From Cytophagia bacterium CHB2 (lineage in GTDB: Bacteria; Zhuqueibacterota; Zhuqueibacteria; Zhuqueibacterales; Zhuqueibacteraceae), in the NCBI GenBank assembly GCA_030263535.1, contig SZPB01000011.1:1-39875 (forward strand): a stretch of DNA of 39,875 bases, given 5' to 3'. A program made the translations under genes and the position numbers. The notes below the pieces were generated by a model, which saw only the letters and a program-made list of their open reading frames with translations, did not search any database and was not told the origin of the DNA. Position 1 is the first letter of the stretch, and each line of letters opens with the position of its first letter. Below, one piece after another: positions 25,588-33,189 of the stretch.

Positions 25588-26453
25588 AAGTCCTCCTTCT
25601 CGTTGAAGAGTTGTGTATAGAAATGTGATAAGATGAAGTATGGGGCAGTGTTCGAACTCAGATTTCGGCCTCCTTCCGGCAGGGAAAATTGGATGTTCGC
25701 CGAAATACGCGAGAAACTGGGGAAAGTCTGTACAACCTGAATTTTGTAATCCGTCTGAAGACGGATGTCACCCAACGAGTGAGAGTCGCATTCATGCGAC
25801 TTTCACATCTTGGCCTTTGGATTCATCCACAGGCGAGCGCTTGCCAAACCACAATGCAAAATTCAGGTACAATCAAACCTCAGTGAGTTGGGCATTCCTT
25901 ACCCCTCGTATTGCAGTCGCGCCTATTTAAAAAAACGACGCTAATCATGCCGCACCTCGCGCGTGGGAATGTGAGGGAAAATTGGATCGCGTTCTCGTGC
26001 TTGCGCAGTGCGTCATGACTCAATCAGTCTCTTGAGGAAAGGCTTTTATTCTATTCTTCAATATCTGTTCCATGCATTATGCAAAAATCTACTTATCCAG
26101 AGTAAATACCGTGTTGATCAACTTATTGACTGTTTATGGGTTAGCGAAAAGCGCCTAGAATGCCGGAAAATCTGTTTTGCGGGAGTGCTCTAAAATTTCT
26201 TAGAATTACGAAAACACTTCGCGAGATTGGGAATCTATGCGGAGTTGTGTACTGGGCATTCTTGCATAACGAACGCCCAGCGCCTCAATCGCCTTGTATT
26301 TCTTGATACTTCCGCTTCGCACATTCTTCCCGGGCATGTTGCAGCACACGTGGCACCGTGCTTGATACTTCAGCAAAACAGTCCAAGACGCATTCCCGAC
26401 CATTGCTGATGATCAACTCAATACCTGCTGGATAACGAATCCAAGGAGGGCAC
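25588..26453. other. Gene-free stretch upstream of the FadL-type gene
   Basis: About 870 bases between divergent genes, so promoters for both sides should lie here. No coding region is supported: the short frames have no ribosome sites and no family character. It contains the twin hairpins at 25749-25801. Confidence 0.55.
25749..25801. repeat. Two adjacent perfect hairpins
   Basis: ATCCGTCT-GA-AGACGGAT (25749-25766) and AGTCGCAT-TC-ATGCGACT (25784-25801): each an 8-bp perfect inverted repeat with a 2-base centre, 17 bases apart. Different sequence, same geometry, resembling REP/BIME-type intergenic palindromes. Confidence 0.6.
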
Positions 26454-26612
26454 ATGACAAGTCTCAAGCTCAACAGGCCTCGCTTTGTCACTGGCCTGAT
26501 TTTGCTGGCCGTAGCAGCATTGATGTTTCTCTACGGACACTACTCTACTGCCGGCGTGGTCGCGATTGGTGTGCTCGGCTTGATAAGCATTGCAACATCC
26601 AGGAAAAAATGA
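26454..26612 (+). CDS. Small membrane protein, 52 residues
   Basis: A short gene with a perfect ribosome site (AAGGAGGGCAC) at the ATG. It encodes a basic start MTSLKLNRPRF and two short hydrophobic segments (about residues 11-27 VTGLILLAVAALMFLY and 31-47 AGVVAIGVLGLISIA), ending SRKK. The stop overlaps the GAGG ribosome site of the following TPR gene, whose ATG is 10 bases on, so translation is probably coupled. No family recognised; it could be a membrane partner or regulator of the TPR protein. Confidence 0.7.
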   Translation: MTSLKLNRPRFVTGLILLAVAALMFLYGHYSTAGVVAIGVLGLISIATSRKK

Positions 26613-26621
26613 GGTGTTTTT

Positions 26622-27425
26622 ATGATGAAATGGCTGATTTACACAACTCTTGCCCTCGCCTTTTGTGCCGCGAGCGCATGGGCACGGCAAGAAGACGGCG
26701 TCGAGCGCGAAATTCTGTTGGGCAACGAAGCTTATGGGAAGTTTGATAATCAAAAGGCTTTGCAGCATTTTCTCACGGCATTGGACATGGATCCCAACAA
26801 CTATCAGGCGCTGTGGAAAGGGGCGCGCGCCTATGCCGATGTGGGCCGGACATTTGAACACCAGGAAAAGAACAGGGCCAAGTTGATGTATCAAACAGGC
26901 GACAGCCTGGCGCGCAAATGCGTGGCGCTTTATCCGGATTCCGCTGATGCGCATTTTGCGCTGGCGTTGTGCGTCGGGCGGGTTGCGCTGTTCGAGGGCG
27001 GCAAAACCAAGATTCGCTTGTCAAAGGAAGTCAAGCAAGAAGCGGATCTGGCCGTGGCTCTGCAACCCACGCATGATGCGGCGTATCACATTCTCGGCCG
27101 CTGGCATTATAACATCGCGACGTTGGGTTGGGCGTTGAAGGCGGTGGCTAAAATCGTTTACGGCGGAGTGCCTCCCGGCGCTACGCTGGCAGAAGCCGCG
27201 AAAATGTTTGAGCGCGCGCTCGCCCTCAACGGCGAGAAACCGGTGCATCGGTTGGAATACGGCCGAACGTTAATCGCGTTGGAGCAGTATGACGAGGCCA
27301 GAGTCCAACTGCAAGAGTGCATGGCACTGCCGCAAGCGCAATGGGACGATGACATGAGCAAGGCCGAAGCCGCCCGCTTGCTGAAAACGATTGCCGGTAA
27401 ACACGACAAGAAAGACGAAACGTGA
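26622..27425 (+). CDS. Periplasmic TPR-repeat protein
   Basis: A 267-residue protein with a signal peptide (MMKWLIYTTLALAFCAASAWA) and at least three tetratricopeptide repeats: NEAYGKFDNQKALQHFLTALDMDPN (about 36-62), ARKCVALYPDSADAHFALALCVG (about 97-120) and FERALALNGEKPVHRLEYGRTLIALEQYDEARVQLQECM (about 192-232). Between them lies a stretch around KVKQEADLAVALQPTHDAAYHILGRWHYN that resembles TPR pairs of RMD-type proteins. Likely a scaffold in the periplasm. The ATG at 26622 has GAGG 7 bases upstream; an adjacent ATG at 26625 differs by one residue. It follows the small membrane protein gene. Confidence 0.85.
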   Translation: MMKWLIYTTLALAFCAASAWARQEDGVEREILLGNEAYGKFDNQKALQHFLTALDMDPNNYQALWKGARAYADVGRTFEHQEKNRAKLMYQTGDSLARKCVALYPDSADAHFALALCVGRVALFEGGKTKIRLSKEVKQEADLAVALQPTHDAAYHILGRWHYNIATLGWALKAVAKIVYGGVPPGATLAEAAKMFERALALNGEKPVHRLEYGRTLIALEQYDEARVQLQECMALPQAQWDDDMSKAEAARLLKTIAGKHDKKDET

Positions 27426-27446
27426 TGCGCCTCGGCTCGCGCAGCC

Positions 27447-28079
27447 TTAGCGCAGGCCGTAAATTTCGAATTCCGGGGAAAAGGCCAGATGCAGCTTGAG
27501 ATGAACGCCGTCGTGCGTCAATTTCAACTCATGCTCGCCATCGTCGATGTTGGGCGCGATGCGAAACAAGAATTTCTGCCTGCCGATATCGAGATTGATC
27601 GGCTCCAGATCGTTGACTTTTTTCCGGATTTCATCCAAAATATTTTCCAAATCAAAATTGAGCGATTTGCCGAGATTCGGCAGGAAGCTTTTGTTGATCA
27701 ACTCCCGCACAAAGGTTTTGAAAAATTTCGGAATCACCGGCATTTCGATTTCTTTGATGACCGCCTTGTGCAGCATCAATTTGTTGTGCGCAATCATCGG
27801 CTGGCACGTCAAAACCAGCCGCGTTCCGCCGAAGCTAAAATCGCCGCCCGGGCTTAACGCGATTCTGCCGGCCAACTGCATGGCAATGTGCAGGTGATGG
27901 CCGGCGCCATACTTCAAAGACAATTTGACGGCGCTGAGCGGATCGGCGGGATGTTGTGTGTAGCGAAAGCGTTTAAACAAACGAACTTCGCCCGGCTCCA
28001 ATTGAATCACAATACGCTCGGGAACCGGAATTTCATTGTAATCGAGTTTCAACGCGAGGTGAATCGAAGCGTGGTGCAT
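27447..28079 (-). CDS. Conserved-looking protein of unknown function
   Basis: A 210-residue soluble-looking protein without signal peptide or membrane helix. It has alternating hydrophobic strands (HLHIAMQLAGRIALSP, FRIAPNIDDGEHELKLTH, DGVHLKLHLAF) and a long amphipathic segment (FFKTFVRELINKSFLPNLGKSLNFDLENILDEIRKKVNDLEPI), a composition seen in lipid-binding beta proteins, but I do not recognise the family. It starts 18 bases after the stop of the acyltransferase gene on the same strand, so the two form an operon. Ribosome site is weak (AAGACTCAGCC). A lipid-related role is inferred only from the neighbour. Confidence 0.7.
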   Translation of the reverse strand: MHHASIHLALKLDYNEIPVPERIVIQLEPGEVRLFKRFRYTQHPADPLSAVKLSLKYGAGHHLHIAMQLAGRIALSPGGDFSFGGTRLVLTCQPMIAHNKLMLHKAVIKEIEMPVIPKFFKTFVRELINKSFLPNLGKSLNFDLENILDEIRKKVNDLEPINLDIGRQKFLFRIAPNIDDGEHELKLTHDGVHLKLHLAFSPEFEIYGLR

Positions 28080-28097
28080 GGCTGAGTCTTTCGTTTA

Positions 28098-29330
28098 TCA
28101 GAGCTGCGCGGGTTGTTTGCCGGCAACACCGCATTCGTGCAACGGCGGCGCCTCGCCTTCTGCAATGCGAAACAGATCGACATCATGTGGGGGCTTGCTG
28201 GTATAGCCGCGCCAGAGAATGGGAAGCCAGCCCAAAATGGGCAGAAAAAAAGCAAAGCTCAGGGGCCGCTTTAAGAATGCTTGAATGCCCGACAGCAAAC
28301 TGATTTCCCACGGGCCGTTGTCATTTTCAAGGCTGCGCCGCTCCACTTCTGCAAACAGAGAAGGCCAGAAAAACGGCAAAAAATATGGGAATCGTTTCAC
28401 GTTTTTTCGGCAGCCGGCAAAAAATTCTTTGGCCGCGTAAGGCCTCCGGCCGTACGCTTTCACCGCGTGCTGTAACTCCTCCTGCATTTGCCGGCGGATG
28501 CGTTCCGTCAACTCCTGCACTTCGGTTTCCGTGATCTTATCCAGCGGTTTATCAATCATCTCATAAGGTTTGATGCGCTTGCCCATCACATACGTGAGTT
28601 TGGCGGGAAAACCAAAGTAAAACAGCCAGGGCTGCAACGGGATAAGCAACGTCATCAATCCCAGCGGTAAAAATGGAATGCCGATCTTATTCGCAATTTT
28701 ATTGACGCCGGCAGAATGATAGGCATACGGGTTGATGTATTCGCCGTTGACGGTGGCAAACGGAATGATGTCCGTGCGATATTTCAGGCTAACGCGCACA
28801 AACGAAGTGGCAAAGCGCTGCAATTGATAGCGTTTGTCGAAGCCTTTGCCGATGCCGGGCACGCCCTCGGGATAGATCAGTACATTGGCATCATTGTCGT
28901 GCATCATCGTTTCAACGTTCAGGGAAGTGGCATCGACGCTGCCGACGCGCTTCCAAAAGTCGGCGACGAGAAAGGGATTCATCAGCGTGGTTTGCGAGAG
29001 CATGGGCGCTGTCAGCGCGCGCACCGCCCGGGAAAAATCAAAATGATTGCGCTTCAGCAGTTGCGAGGTGAAAATAATGCCGTCCCACGGAAATGCCATG
29101 CCGGCATGATTGCTGGCAAAAATCAACGGGCGCTCCGGATTGTTGCGCTCGGGGAACGGATCAAAGCCGATGAACTGCGATCGAAAGTAGCATTGATCGA
29201 GCGGCTCCAGCACCTGCTTGACGAGATTGACGGCAAACTCGCGATCAAAACGCTGCGCGACGATTTTTTGGTTTGCCCGCACCAACGCATTCATGCCTGT
29301 TTCAGATAGGGCAATCGTATATCTTTCCAT
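28098..29330 (-). CDS. PlsC-like phospholipid/glycerol acyltransferase
   Basis: Transfers acyl groups from acyl-CoA or acyl-ACP to a glycerol or other hydroxyl acceptor at the membrane. The 410-residue protein has the motif I region SNHAGMAFPWDG (near residue 75), a variant of NHxSxxD in which seven residues separate His and Asp; motif III YPEGVPGIGKGF (near residue 150), and several hydrophobic segments in the middle and end, with WLFYFGFPAKLTYV and FAFFLPILGWLPILW. The ATG at 29330 has AGGAGGTGAA at ideal spacing. An open frame runs 76 codons further upstream without support. It is followed by the unknown gene at 27447 and is divergent from phaR, fitting storage-lipid or membrane-lipid synthesis. 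Acceptor unknown. Confidence 0.85.
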   Translation of the reverse strand: MERYTIALSETGMNALVRANQKIVAQRFDREFAVNLVKQVLEPLDQCYFRSQFIGFDPFPERNNPERPLIFASNHAGMAFPWDGIIFTSQLLKRNHFDFSRAVRALTAPMLSQTTLMNPFLVADFWKRVGSVDATSLNVETMMHDNDANVLIYPEGVPGIGKGFDKRYQLQRFATSFVRVSLKYRTDIIPFATVNGEYINPYAYHSAGVNKIANKIGIPFLPLGLMTLLIPLQPWLFYFGFPAKLTYVMGKRIKPYEMIDKPLDKITETEVQELTERIRRQMQEELQHAVKAYGRRPYAAKEFFAGCRKNVKRFPYFLPFFWPSLFAEVERRSLENDNGPWEISLLSGIQAFLKRPLSFAFFLPILGWLPILWRGYTSKPPHDVDLFRIAEGEAPPLHECGVAGKQPAQL

Positions 29331-29696
29331 TTCACCTCCTGCTGAAACAGAGAGCGACGAAGTACACAAGCTCAAGATTACGATGAGATCTGTCATCTCA
29401 CGCCGGCTTGCCGGGATCACAGAGTTGTTGATTTTGGGCTCATTTCTCTGCGCGTTCCGCGTAGTCAGCGAGAGATAAAATGCCATCGAATTTATGAAAA
29501 TGAACACGACGTCAAACTGCGGGGCGCAAAAATTCTGCTCTGCACAAATTTGCAACAATCACGCCGCAAGCAAAACCGGAAATTTCTCGCAAGATGATAG
29601 CTTTTAGGCAGCCGCCAAAGCGCTTTTTTGTCAATTCAAACCTCCTGCCCAAAATTTTGGTTTATTCGGAAAGCGCTAAACAACTTTGAGCAAAAA

Positions 29697-29869
29697 CACA
29701 TTGCGTCATAAATATCTTGCATTAGATAACGCAATGTGCTATAATCACTCGTGATCTTGAATTTTATTAACAAAAAAGGCAATAAATTTGCTATCGACAT
29801 TTGGTGTCTCATTGCGTAATAAATTTACGCAATGCGTTAAATTTAACTTGACTTTTATAACGCAATGTG
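29697..29869. promoter_or_regulatory. Array of ACGCAAT/ATTGCGT operator-like repeats
   Basis: Five copies of the 7-base word: 29700-29706 and 29811-29817 (as ATTGCGT), 29729-29735, 29827-29833 and 29860-29866 (as ACGCAAT). They form a perfect 10-bp inverted repeat CACATTGCGT/ACGCAATGTG (29697-29706, 29729-29738) and a second one CATTGCGTAA/TTACGCAATG (29810-29819, 29825-29834). PhaR proteins are known to bind TGC-rich sequences, so these are likely PhaR sites. Confidence 0.65.
29717..29745 (+). promoter_or_regulatory. Distal sigma-70 promoter P1 of phaR with internal operator
   Basis: -35 TTGCAT (29717-29722), 17-base spacer, perfect -10 TATAAT (29740-29745). The spacer holds ATAACGCAATGTG, the same 13-base word as in P2. 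A protein bound there would cover the polymerase site. Confidence 0.65.
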
Positions 29870-29876
29870 TTATTAT
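29848..29876 (+). promoter_or_regulatory. Proximal sigma-70 promoter P2 of phaR with internal operator
   Basis: -35 TTGACT (29848-29853), 17-base spacer, -10 TATTAT (29871-29876). Its spacer contains ATAACGCAATGTG. With the phaR ATG at 29888 the start site would be at or very near the coding start, so this promoter would give a very short leader. Confidence 0.6.
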
Positions 29877-29887
29877 TGGAGCAACCA

Positions 29888-30337
29888 ATGGTCCGAGTAA
29901 TCAAACGCTACGAGAACAGAAAACTCTATGACACAACCGAGCGGCAATATGTTTCGTTGGAAGAAATCGCTGGCTTGATTCGAAGTGGTGTTGATGTTCA
30001 AGTGGTGGACAACACAAATGGTGAAGATATTACCACACAAACCCTAACCCAAGTCATTTTTGAAGAAGGCAAGAAAGGCCGCAACCCGCTCTCCAAAGAT
30101 CTGCTGCATGAGTTGATTCGTGTGGGCAGCAATCTCATTGACGGCGGTATTCAACAAGTGCGTCATGGGTTGGATATGCTGGTGCCAAGCTCAATCAACA
30201 AGATTTTTAACTCCGATCATGCCGAAGATTTGCGGCAACTGCAAAAGCGGGTAGAATCGCTGGAAAAAATCATCAAGGCTTTGGCCGAGCAAAATGTCAC
30301 AGAAAAGCCAAAAAGTGGAAACGTTCGTCAATTATGA
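29888..30337 (+). CDS. phaR: Polyhydroxyalkanoate synthesis regulator PhaR
   Basis: Represses PHA granule genes (typically the phasin) and senses PHA by binding the nascent polymer. The 149-residue protein starts VRVIKRYENRKLYDTTERQYVSLEEIAGLIRSGVDVQVVDN, the PHB/PHA accumulation regulator DNA-binding domain (residues 2-63), followed by TTQTLTQVIFEEGKKGRNPLSKDLLHELIR and a C-terminal coiled-coil (about 115-138, LRQLQKRVESLEKIIKAL). The ATG at 29888 has GGAG 6 bases upstream; an upstream GTG would add seven non-family residues. The upstream repeats suggest autoregulation. The phasin is the next gene, the usual target of PhaR. A PHA synthase is not in the window. Confidence 0.93.
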   Translation: MVRVIKRYENRKLYDTTERQYVSLEEIAGLIRSGVDVQVVDNTNGEDITTQTLTQVIFEEGKKGRNPLSKDLLHELIRVGSNLIDGGIQQVRHGLDMLVPSSINKIFNSDHAEDLRQLQKRVESLEKIIKALAEQNVTEKPKSGNVRQL

Positions 30338-30493
30338 TAATTGGGAAGCGTCATTTTCTTGATATTGGGAAAATCGTTCAAATGAAGCGTGCTTTATTTG
30401 ACGTAAACTGTTTAAAATTCGCCGGCCCTTTTATGGCCTAAGTATTGCAAAACGCTGGGCGGTGCAGTGTTCGTTTAATTGGAATGTGAAACT

Positions 30494-30580
30494 CGTCCGG
30501 GCGGATGGTACCCTAACGCCTAACGCGTGTAGAACGGTAGTAAACGGTAGTACGCTGTTTGCAGTAAAGCCGCCCGGACG
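30494..30580. repeat. 11-bp perfect inverted repeat flanking a 65-bp core
   Basis: CGTCCGGGCGG (30494-30504) and CCGCCCGGACG (30570-30580); the outer flanks also match (GAAACT/AATTTC region). The core contains a direct repeat ACGGTAGTA twice and CCTAACGC/CTAACGCG repeats. It lies between phaR and the phasin gene. Confidence 0.55.
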
Positions 30581-30720
30581 AAATTTCAGGGTGCCGCCAA
30601 GCAATGCCATCATGTGGTCGTGATCATTGAAGGTGTTGGCGATTTCGGCATGAGGACGATGCTGAGATCAACGTGAGGATGAGCGCGAAGCGAATGGTCA
30701 AGCTTGGAAAGGAGAACGTC

Positions 30721-31218
30721 ATGACATCCGAAAAGGAACTCTTCGAACACAAACCCATGGAGAAACTGGTCGACGAGGCCAAAGGCACACTGGAATTACT
30801 GCAAGAAGGCATCTCCAAAACCTCCCGTGAGATTTGGCTGGCAGGGTTGGGCATTTTTTCAACGATTGACAAAGAAGGCGCGAAGATGTTCAATCGTTTT
30901 GTGGAACGTGGGCGCGATCTGGTTGAGAAAAATGGCAAACCCTTGATGGCGACAAAGAAAAACGGCGATCCGGCCCCGACGTATGTCAGCGAGAAAGTCG
31001 ATCAATTCACGCATGACATTTTCTCACGGCTCGATGATGCAGCCGAATTCATCCGCAAGAGAGTTTTGGGGCCGTCAGAAGCTTCGGGCGAGGTCACGCA
31101 TGATGAAGTGAAAATCTTGTCCGAAAAAGTCGACAAACTAACCGAAAGCGTGGCATCGCTGGTTCACCGATTGGATGATGCGACAAAAACCGGTCCTCGG
31201 GCAAAGACCACAATGTGA
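30721..31218 (+). CDS. Phasin-family PHA granule-associated protein
   Basis: Phasins coat PHA granules and control their number and size. The 165-residue protein has the amphipathic phasin domain (residues about 10-110): LELLQEGISKTSREIWLAGLGIFSTIDKEGAKMFNRFVERGRDLVEKN, then SEKVDQFTHDIFSRLDDAAEFIRKRVLG, with a helical heptad tail HDEVKILSEKVDKLTESVASLVHRLDDATK that may oligomerise. This matches the PhaF/PhaI-type phasin family with a hydrophobic anchor and a coiled-coil end. ATG at 30721 follows GGAAAGGAGAACGTC, so the 16 extra codons upstream were discarded. It is 383 bases after phaR. Length is average for the family. No repeat of the PhaR operator was seen upstream. Confidence 0.88.
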   Translation: MTSEKELFEHKPMEKLVDEAKGTLELLQEGISKTSREIWLAGLGIFSTIDKEGAKMFNRFVERGRDLVEKNGKPLMATKKNGDPAPTYVSEKVDQFTHDIFSRLDDAAEFIRKRVLGPSEASGEVTHDEVKILSEKVDKLTESVASLVHRLDDATKTGPRAKTTM

Positions 31219-31233
31219 TATTTACTTGAGCCT

Positions 31234-31336
31234 CCGAGAACATAAAATGCTAACCGGACGGTTTTTATGTGAGAGTCATAAGGACTTGTAGGGTATGCTT
31301 AAGCTGATCCAAGCACCGCCCGGTTAGCGTTCTCGG
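31234..31336. repeat. Long imperfect inverted repeat after the phasin gene
   Basis: CCGAGAAC (31234-31241) and GCTAACCGGACGGT (31249-31262) pair with GTTCTCGG (31329-31336) and ACCGCCCGGTTAGC (31315-31328): 22 paired bases, one mismatch, a 7-base bulge and a 52-base loop. It shares CCGGGCGG-like words with the 30494 repeat. Confidence 0.55.
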
Positions 31337-31380
31337 AAAGGTGGTCAGAGTATCTTGCCTATGAGGTCGGAGATTTGCAG

Positions 31381-31410
31381 AAAAAGCTGTCAATGCTAAG
31401 ACAGCTTTTT
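31381..31410 (+). terminator. Strong intrinsic terminator just before the UbiB gene
   Basis: Perfect 11-bp stem AAAAAGCTGTC (31381-31391) with GACAGCTTTTT (31400-31410) and an 8-base loop, followed by CTGTTTT. It ends 19 bases before the UbiB ATG. It would end the phasin transcript, or regulate UbiB by attenuation. Confidence 0.85.
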
Positions 31411-31429
31411 CTGTTTTGACAGGCCAGGG

Positions 31430-33187
31430 ATGATGGAAACTGCCACGCACACGGCTGCACCCAATGCTGCCTTGATTTCATCAGAACAAGAACCAGAACT
31501 CCGGCAGAGAACCAATCATAAACCAATTGCGCCAGCAACCCTGCGTGAGTTGCCTTTAACGGCCGTTCACGCGCGCCCCTATCGCCGGAAAGTGGGACAT
31601 CGCTTTTTTTTGCTGTATCGCCATGTGCTCGGCTTGCTCGCAGGCAGTCATCTTGCCTACGTCAACAACCTCCCCCCTGACAAACGCAAATTCTTGAATT
31701 CACCCGGCGCGCGCGTGCTGGCCTTCCTGCTGCGGCCCTTCGTCAAGAAAGAATTACGCGACCGGCCCTTTGCTGTGCAGTTGCGCCGGCGGCTGGAAAT
31801 GCTGGGGCCGACCTACGTCAAGCTCGGCCAGATCATGGCGATTCGTGAAGATATTTTGCCGAAGGAGATCACGGACGAGCTGAGACAATTGTTGGATCGC
31901 CTGCCGGAAGCGCCCTTTGCCGCGGTCCGGCAAATCATCGAAGCCAGCCTGGGCAAGCCGCTGGAAGATTTGTTTTGGGATATTCAGGAAAGCGCCATCG
32001 GCTCTGCCTCCATCGCGCAGACTCACCTCGCCAAAACCAAGCTGGGCGAAACCGTTGTGGTCAAAGTCATCAAGCCCGGCATTCGCGAGGCGATTCTTTC
32101 GGATATCAAGCTGCTGCAACTCCTCGCGCGTCTGCTGGAAGAGCTTATTCCGCGCTATCAGCCCGAAATGATCATCAACGAATTTTGCGCCTACACCGAG
32201 CGGGAGATCGATCTCACCTACGAAGCGGATCACGCGGAAATCTTCGCCGCCAATTTCGCGCATCAACCTGAGGTGGTTTTCCCCAAAATTTATCGTGCGC
32301 TCAGCTCGCGAGATGTTCTTTGCATGGAATACTTCGACGGGTGGAAGCCGAATGACCCGCATGTCCGCCAATTCAGCTCGAGTGAGATCCAAAAAATTAT
32401 TGATCTCGGCGCCGGCGCCATCATCAAAATGTTGTATGCCGACGGCTTTTTTCACGCCGATTTACACACCGGCAATTTGATTGTATTGCCCGGGCCCAAG
32501 GTGGGATTCATCGATGTCGGCATGGTGGGCCGTTTCGACGAAAAAATGAAGCTCAGCATGTTGTATTATTTTTACTCGCTGGTCAACGGCGACATCGAAG
32601 GCTCGGCAAAGTATTTGACGGCCATGGCGCGCATTGGAGAAGGCGGCGATGTCATCGGCTTCAGGCGCTCGGTTTCGGATTTATTTCGCCGCTATCTGCT
32701 GCGCGCCTCCGATGGCCGCCTGAGCCTGGCGCAACTCATCCTGGCCTCGCTGCGAATCGGCGGCAAATACCGCATCTTTTTCCCGGTGGAAATGACGTTG
32801 ATGGTCAAAGCCCTGGTGACGTTCGAAGGCGTGGGCTTGCAACTCGATCCCAATCTCGATGTGCCCGCGCTGTCGCGCCGGCATATTCGCGCGATCTACA
32901 GCGAACATTACGATCCCATGCGCTTGTTCCAGCAATTCATGAGCGGCCTGCCGGAAATGGTGGATGTTCTGGTGCGCGCGCCGGAATTCATTTCCGAAAG
33001 CTCGCGCTATTTGCAGCAACTCTTCAACGCCCCGCGTCCGGAAAGTCCGGTGATCGGCCTGCGCAGCGGCCTCATGGCCGGCTCGTGCATCATCGGCGGC
33101 GTCATCGCGTTTGTGGCCGGCGCCCCGCTGCTGCTTTGGGCCGGATTGTTTGCGTCGAGCGTGGTATTTTTCTTCTTGAGAAAATAA
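31430..33187 (+). CDS. ABC1/UbiB-family atypical kinase
   Basis: Protein-kinase-like ATPase of the UbiB/ADCK family, linked to ubiquinone or other isoprenoid-lipid metabolism and lipid homeostasis. The 585-residue protein has the family's KxGQ motif YVKLGQIMAIR (131-134), the alanine/serine-rich loop AIGSASIAQTHL (189-200), the lysine in VVVKVIKPG (Lys212), the catalytic loop HADLHTGNL (342-350) and the metal motif FIDVG (360-364). Two C-terminal hydrophobic helices (about 545-583) anchor it in the membrane. The start is one of two adjacent ATG codons. It shares a 2-base gap with the lipase gene downstream, so the two are co-translated. The N-terminal 50 residues are low in complexity and may not all be translated. 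Confidence 0.93.
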   Translation: MMETATHTAAPNAALISSEQEPELRQRTNHKPIAPATLRELPLTAVHARPYRRKVGHRFFLLYRHVLGLLAGSHLAYVNNLPPDKRKFLNSPGARVLAFLLRPFVKKELRDRPFAVQLRRRLEMLGPTYVKLGQIMAIREDILPKEITDELRQLLDRLPEAPFAAVRQIIEASLGKPLEDLFWDIQESAIGSASIAQTHLAKTKLGETVVVKVIKPGIREAILSDIKLLQLLARLLEELIPRYQPEMIINEFCAYTEREIDLTYEADHAEIFAANFAHQPEVVFPKIYRALSSRDVLCMEYFDGWKPNDPHVRQFSSSEIQKIIDLGAGAIIKMLYADGFFHADLHTGNLIVLPGPKVGFIDVGMVGRFDEKMKLSMLYYFYSLVNGDIEGSAKYLTAMARIGEGGDVIGFRRSVSDLFRRYLLRASDGRLSLAQLILASLRIGGKYRIFFPVEMTLMVKALVTFEGVGLQLDPNLDVPALSRRHIRAIYSEHYDPMRLFQQFMSGLPEMVDVLVRAPEFISESSRYLQQLFNAPRPESPVIGLRSGLMAGSCIIGGVIAFVAGAPLLLWAGLFASSVVFFFLRK

Positions 33188-33189
33188 CC

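Larger units (their letters stand above)
29331..29887. other. Divergent regulatory region before phaR
   Basis: 557 bases between the divergent acyltransferase and phaR genes; no gene supported. The right half is AT-rich and holds two sigma-70 promoters and five copies of the ACGCAAT/ATTGCGT word. The left half shows nothing beyond ordinary sequence. Confidence 0.6.

Noticed and set aside
25640-25670. TTCGAAC word as a tRNA T-loop
   Set aside because: No matching acceptor stem, anticodon arm or GG/CC pairing around it.
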